Source of the DNA: Flavobacterium geliluteum
GTDB taxonomy: Bacteria; Bacteroidota; Bacteroidia; Flavobacteriales; Flavobacteriaceae
DNA length: 64,000 nucleotides
Direction: 5' to 3'
Assembly: GCF_017948595.1 (NCBI RefSeq)
Contig: NZ_JAGFBV010000016.1
Span: 45,054-109,053, forward strand
Each line of letters starts with the position of its first letter. Position 1 is the stretch's first letter. The position numbers and the translations under genes are program-made. The notes under the pieces are model-generated. The model saw only the letters and a program-made list of their open reading frames with translations, ran no database searches and was not told where the DNA came from. This document shows, piece after piece, positions 61,213-64,000 of the stretch.

Positions 61213-61237
61213 CAGATTCGTTGTTTTTTATCTTCTA

Positions 61238-62401
61238 TCAAGTATACTTCAACCACCAATTTTTATGAGACGCTTTGTATTGCCCAAACCAGATGCAGGG
61301 TTTGTAAAGAGCGGCTACAACAGCTATCCAAATTACATAAATTGTCCAAAGTTGTAGTCCACTTTCGATGCCTTTTGGTCTGCCAAAAGTACCTGTTGCA
61401 AATTCTAATTGAGAGAAATGAAAACCTTGTATAAATAGAACAATAATTGTAATTATATGAATCAAATAAAAATGAACTACGAAAAAAAACAAGGGCACTT
61501 TCCCATAAACTATAGCAATTTTTTTAATATGCTCACTACAATTTTCAGCATATGCAAGTAGCAAAAACATTATGCCTAATGTAACTAAACAAAATACAAG
61601 TGATGGTGGATATTTAGTAACATTTAGAAACGACAAAATAGTAAATATTTTACTTTTTTGAGACGTCCATTGCAGCGAGTCGCCATAGATATTTAAAAAA
61701 CGAATCGCTATAAATAATACCAATGCTATTAATCCAATGTTTATGAACATTTTCTTTCTTTTACCTTCTTCCATCAGGAAATATTGTCCTGTTGCAAAGC
61801 CAACTAACATAATACCCAACCATGGAATCGGGGGATAGCCCATCACAAATACTTTTCCTGCAAAAAGCGGAATTGCAGTTGGGCTAAAAAAGGGCATTAA
61901 AATAAATTTAAAAATTGAGGTTTCGGCAAACGGAATAAGCGGTGCAAGGTTATGGCAAAATAGTATTAGTAACCCAATAAAGCCTAATTGCTTAGGGGGT
62001 AATTTTAATAATAAACTCAAAATAATAAATCCAAAACCTGTACTGGCTATTACTTGAAATAATATAGTATGAAAACCAACATCAAAAAATATAGCAAAAT
62101 TGACAAGAGTAAATTCAAGTAGTAGTAACGATAAACCTCTTTTTAGTAAATGGCTCTTCGTTACTGAAATGTTGTTTTTGCTTTTTAATGAAATGTAAGC
62201 CGATGTTCCTGCCAAAAAAACAAAGATGGGTGCACATAAATGAGTTATCCACCTTGTAAAGAACAATATGGGTGTGGTGGTTTCTAAATTGGTTGGGCTT
62301 TGCGTTATTGAACTGAGATGCATTAAATCTCTTACGTGGTCTAATGCCATTATTATCATTACCAAGCCTCGTATTATATCTATGGATTGAATTCTTTTCA
62401 T
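61238..62401 (-). CDS. DUF1624/HGSNAT-type membrane acyltransferase
   Basis: This 387-residue protein has about ten membrane helices. It opens with RIQSIDIIRGLVMIIMALDHVRDLMH, the hallmark of the heparan-alpha-glucosaminide N-acetyltransferase-like domain with its conserved Asp-His. It also has FFTRWITHLCAPIFVFLAGTSAYI and a long C-terminal helix bundle. Such proteins transfer acyl groups across the inner membrane onto sugars. It is the largest gene in the accessory run. The AACGT-type boundary TGCTAACGTTTTGG lies 80 bases upstream of its start. Confidence 0.88.
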   Translation of the reverse strand: MKRIQSIDIIRGLVMIIMALDHVRDLMHLSSITQSPTNLETTTPILFFTRWITHLCAPIFVFLAGTSAYISLKSKNNISVTKSHLLKRGLSLLLLEFTLVNFAIFFDVGFHTILFQVIASTGFGFIILSLLLKLPPKQLGFIGLLILFCHNLAPLIPFAETSIFKFILMPFFSPTAIPLFAGKVFVMGYPPIPWLGIMLVGFATGQYFLMEEGKRKKMFINIGLIALVLFIAIRFLNIYGDSLQWTSQKSKIFTILSFLNVTKYPPSLVFCLVTLGIMFLLLAYAENCSEHIKKIAIVYGKVPLFFFVVHFYLIHIITIIVLFIQGFHFSQLEFATGTFGRPKGIESGLQLWTIYVIWIAVVAALYKPCIWFGQYKASHKNWWLKYT

Positions 62402-62502
62402 TCACTATCTTAGTTTAGTTTTGAAACTTTTATGGCCATATTTATCATTTTAAATACTGGTTATGATGTCGTACAATGAATGCTAACGTTTTGGTAATAA
62501 GG

Positions 62503-62609
62503 CGGTTTTAGGACTAAATTAAGCCTTATTTTCGGATTTGCCAAATCATCCCAAATACAAGACCATTTTTAAATTAAGCCAAATGCCCAAATCTCTTGTA
62601 GCAAGTGTT
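62503..62609 (+). repeat. R3 repeat, copy d
   Basis: CGGTTTTAGGACTAAATTAA, TTTTCGGATTTGCCAAATC, CAAATACAAGACC, AAATTAAGCC, GCCCAAATCTCTTGTAGC, ending AAGTGTT at 62609. Confidence 0.85.
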
Positions 62610-62622
62610 AGCGATAGTTACT
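62607..62622 (+). repeat. Left arm of the 16-base inverted repeat around the HNH gene
   Basis: GTTAGCGATAGTTACT starts at the GTT that ends R3 copy d and overlaps the stop codon of the HNH-type gene. Its partner is at 63418-63433 with one mismatch. Confidence 0.85.
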
Positions 62623-63394
62623 TTTTATTAAATTCAAAAATTTTATTTCCAACTTCTATAAATGTTGGTATTCCAGCATTTAATAATGACATAGAAAGGT
62701 CAAAAGGTTCTTTAGAGTTTATTGGTTGGAAAGCAACAAAAACTTCTGTTCCTTCGTAAAAAGTCATAACCAATCCAATTAACCCGAATTGATCAGGTTC
62801 AAAAAACTGATATTTGAAGACAGTTGGATTTTTACCTTTTAACTCTTTTGCAATTTCATTTATAATAAACTTTTCTTTGACCATTTCAGTCATCGTTTGT
62901 GTGTTATTATCATCGTAATTTATAAAACCCAATAACATTTTTACTACTCCTTCAAATCGTTCTCCAAATTCATGAAAATAAACTCCATAAGAAATGTGTT
63001 CAAAACAATTTAGTAATCTGTTATAATTTGGATTTCCATAGAGAACAGGATACTTTTTGCCATTTTTAGACTTTAAGGTTTGATGTTTATAATTTTTTAT
63101 GATTTCTTTGTTTAAAAAATCTTTGCTTTTTCTTCTAATAGCTCTATCAACTTTTGTTTGGGTTTGTAAATAGCCAACAAGATTATTACCAACAATTCCT
63201 GCAATTGAAACCATTAAAAATTCGTCATCATGTGATTTATTTGAGTTATGTTCATCACAAGAAGGTACGGTTATTAAATCTTTCCTAAAATTTAATCCAA
63301 GTACATCTTTTGCTTCAGGAAATAAGCAAATTGGAGGAACATGTTCCCTAGTAGTTGCAATGTTTCCACATTTATAGCAAAATTTGTTTTCCAT
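62618..63394 (-). CDS. HNH-type zinc-finger protein
   Basis: This 258-residue protein starts CYKCGNIATTREHVPP and continues to ITVPSCDEHNSNKSHDDEF. Cys6, Cys9, Cys46 and His49 fit a zinc knuckle; His18 (in REHVPP), Asn50 and His55 fit an HNH nuclease site. The C-terminal 150 residues are unfamiliar, with strands and helices (FEHISYGVYFHEFGERFEGV). Stand-alone HNH proteins of this kind occur in defence islands. It is flanked exactly by the 16-base inverted repeat, its stop codon inside the left arm, so it looks like one mobile module. Confidence 0.75.
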   Translation of the reverse strand: MENKFCYKCGNIATTREHVPPICLFPEAKDVLGLNFRKDLITVPSCDEHNSNKSHDDEFLMVSIAGIVGNNLVGYLQTQTKVDRAIRRKSKDFLNKEIIKNYKHQTLKSKNGKKYPVLYGNPNYNRLLNCFEHISYGVYFHEFGERFEGVVKMLLGFINYDDNNTQTMTEMVKEKFIINEIAKELKGKNPTVFKYQFFEPDQFGLIGLVMTFYEGTEVFVAFQPINSKEPFDLSMSLLNAGIPTFIEVGNKIFEFNKK

Positions 63395-63417
63395 AAGTAA
63401 AATTCTCCGGTTTAGTG

Positions 63418-63433
63418 AGTAATTATCGCTAAC
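63418..63433 (+). repeat. Right arm of the 16-base inverted repeat around the HNH gene
   Basis: AGTAATTATCGCTAAC, reverse complement GTTAGCGATAATTACT, pairs with 62607-62622 at 15 of 16 positions. It is followed by GTCAG, giving the AACGT boundary. Confidence 0.85.
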
Positions 63434-63444
63434 GTCAGTCTGTG

Positions 63445-63488
63445 AAAAAACTTCCGTTTGATTATAAACAAATATAGCAAAAACCTAT
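63445..63488 (+). repeat. R4 dispersed fragment, copy b
   Basis: AAAAAACTTCCGTTTGATTA, then AAACAAATATAGCAAAAACC; matches 51312-51352. It lies directly right of the AACGT boundary of the HNH module, where R3 lies in other modules. Confidence 0.55.
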
Positions 63489-63655
63489 TGTTAAAACAGG
63501 ATTTTTCGTATTTTTAAGAATGCAACATATCACATGAATTTCCCGTCATCAGATGCGTATTTCTAGTCTTAAAGACGCTATAGCTACAGACAATCAAGTA
63601 CGTTTTATAGATACATTTGTGAGCTTAGTAAACCTTACCAAACTTGGTTTTCCCA

Positions 63656-63711
63656 CTCCGCAAAGTCGCAGACATTTGCCAGCTTTTCAAGAGAATACTT
63701 CGTAGAGCAGA
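63656..63711 (+). repeat. R2 repeat, copy d
   Basis: CTCCGCAAAGTCGCAGACAT, TTGCCAGCTTTTCAAGAGAA, TACTTCGTAGAGCAG. The 605-base region from 63395 holds this, a hairpin CGAAGTC/GACTTCG (63755-63772), a partial R2 end (63791-63813) and R3 copy e, but no clear gene. Confidence 0.75.
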
Positions 63712-63813
63712 GGAAAATAGTAGCCAAATAGCAATTTGCTTATTGTAACGGGTACGAAGTCGGGAGACTTCGCACAGCCAACTCGATATTTAAGAAGAAC
63801 ACTTTGTAGAGCG

Positions 63814-63887
63814 AGTTTGCCAAATCTTCCAAATACAAAATCATTTTTCCATTAAGCCCAATGCCCAAATCCGTTGTAGCGTGTGTT
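63814..63887 (+). repeat. R3 repeat, copy e (3' part)
   Basis: GTTTGCCAAATCTTCCAAAT, ACAAAATC, CCATTAAGCCCAATGCCC, AAATCCGTTGTAGCGTGTGTT. It lacks the first third of R3, where a partial R2 end is joined instead, and still ends exactly at TGTT (63884-63887). Confidence 0.75.
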
Positions 63888-63954
63888 GAACTAAACCTTC
63901 GGTAGCACATTAGTTGATTTTGTACCTTACGAATATAATTAAATTCTGTAAGTT

Positions 63955-64000
63955 ATGACTACAAAAAAAAGAATGTTGAAGAATTAAGAGAAAACAAAAT
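63955..64000 (+). CDS. Possible start of a gene cut by the window edge
   Basis: ATG at 63955 is followed after two Thr codons by a run of eight A (63963-63970). As read, the frame stops after ten codons. With one more A it would read MTTKKKNVEELRENK and run off the window end, which looks like real protein. This is either a frameshifted gene, a slippage site or coincidence. Confidence 0.25.

Noticed and set aside
55855..63955. Calling the region a classical integron
   Set aside because: No intI-type integrase, attI or canonical 7-base attC core pairs were found, and flank complementarity is uneven. Kept only as a cassette-like hypothesis.

Overview
The window is a low-GC, AT-rich chromosomal segment of a Bacteroidota bacterium, almost certainly a Flavobacterium or close relative. 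The evidence is a SusC/SusD polysaccharide locus, Bacteroidota-type -7 boxes (TANNTTTG) upstream of several genes, class II metal-type KdsA, a flavobacterial-type green-tuned proteorhodopsin with its retinal-forming Blh, and many lipoproteins with Bacteroidota-style signals. No rRNA, tRNA, CRISPR array or integrase was found.

1-13 kb is a polysaccharide utilisation locus. It runs: the 3' part of a membrane-anchored LuxR-type regulator, SusC, SusD, a GH144-type glucanase, a GH3 beta-glucosidase, a GH43-like protein carrying discoidin and FN3 domains, then an M28 peptidase. GH144 plus GH3 points to beta-1,2-glucan as the likely substrate. 13-30 kb is mostly housekeeping and small-protein genes: a Coq4-like protein, a YiiX-like amidase, kdsA, an arylamine N-acetyltransferase, a tight pair resembling alkylglycerol monooxygenase and lysoplasmalogenase, clpS, prmA, a J-domain/KTSC protein, a YchJ-family gene broken by a stop, a VWA/AAA+ ATPase pair, a dioxygenase, a transporter and a DNA glycosylase. 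30-41 kb holds an AraC regulator, a FAD oxidoreductase, an MlaE-MlaF-MlaD-AsmA-like lipid transport operon, and an overlapping GT4/GH130 pair.

41-51 kb holds a DUF1328 small protein, divergent proteorhodopsin and blh genes, and a TetR-controlled RND efflux operon. That operon contains a 37-residue microprotein that looks like a duplicated leader of its own outer-membrane factor, and four copies of a candidate TetR operator. 51-55 kb has a PanE-like reductase, a Crp-family regulator and a VOC/ArsR/SRPBCC operon.

55-64 kb is an accessory region unlike the rest. It opens with 36 perfectly in-register 21-nt repeat units. It then carries a run of single small genes (Imm42-like immunity protein, membrane protein, lipoprotein, esterase, orphan proteins, caspase-like protein, HNH-type protein) separated by dispersed repeats. 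Several of these genes are bracketed by gene-specific inverted repeats whose inner ends are TGTT on one side and AACGT on the other. One repeat family always stops exactly at TGTT. The layout recalls a gene-cassette array with attC-like junctions but with no integrase in view, and it is the strongest candidate here for an undescribed system. A separate intergenic palindrome family (four copies at 16.7, 22.3, 44.1 and 51.1 kb) keeps base pairing while its stem sequence changes.
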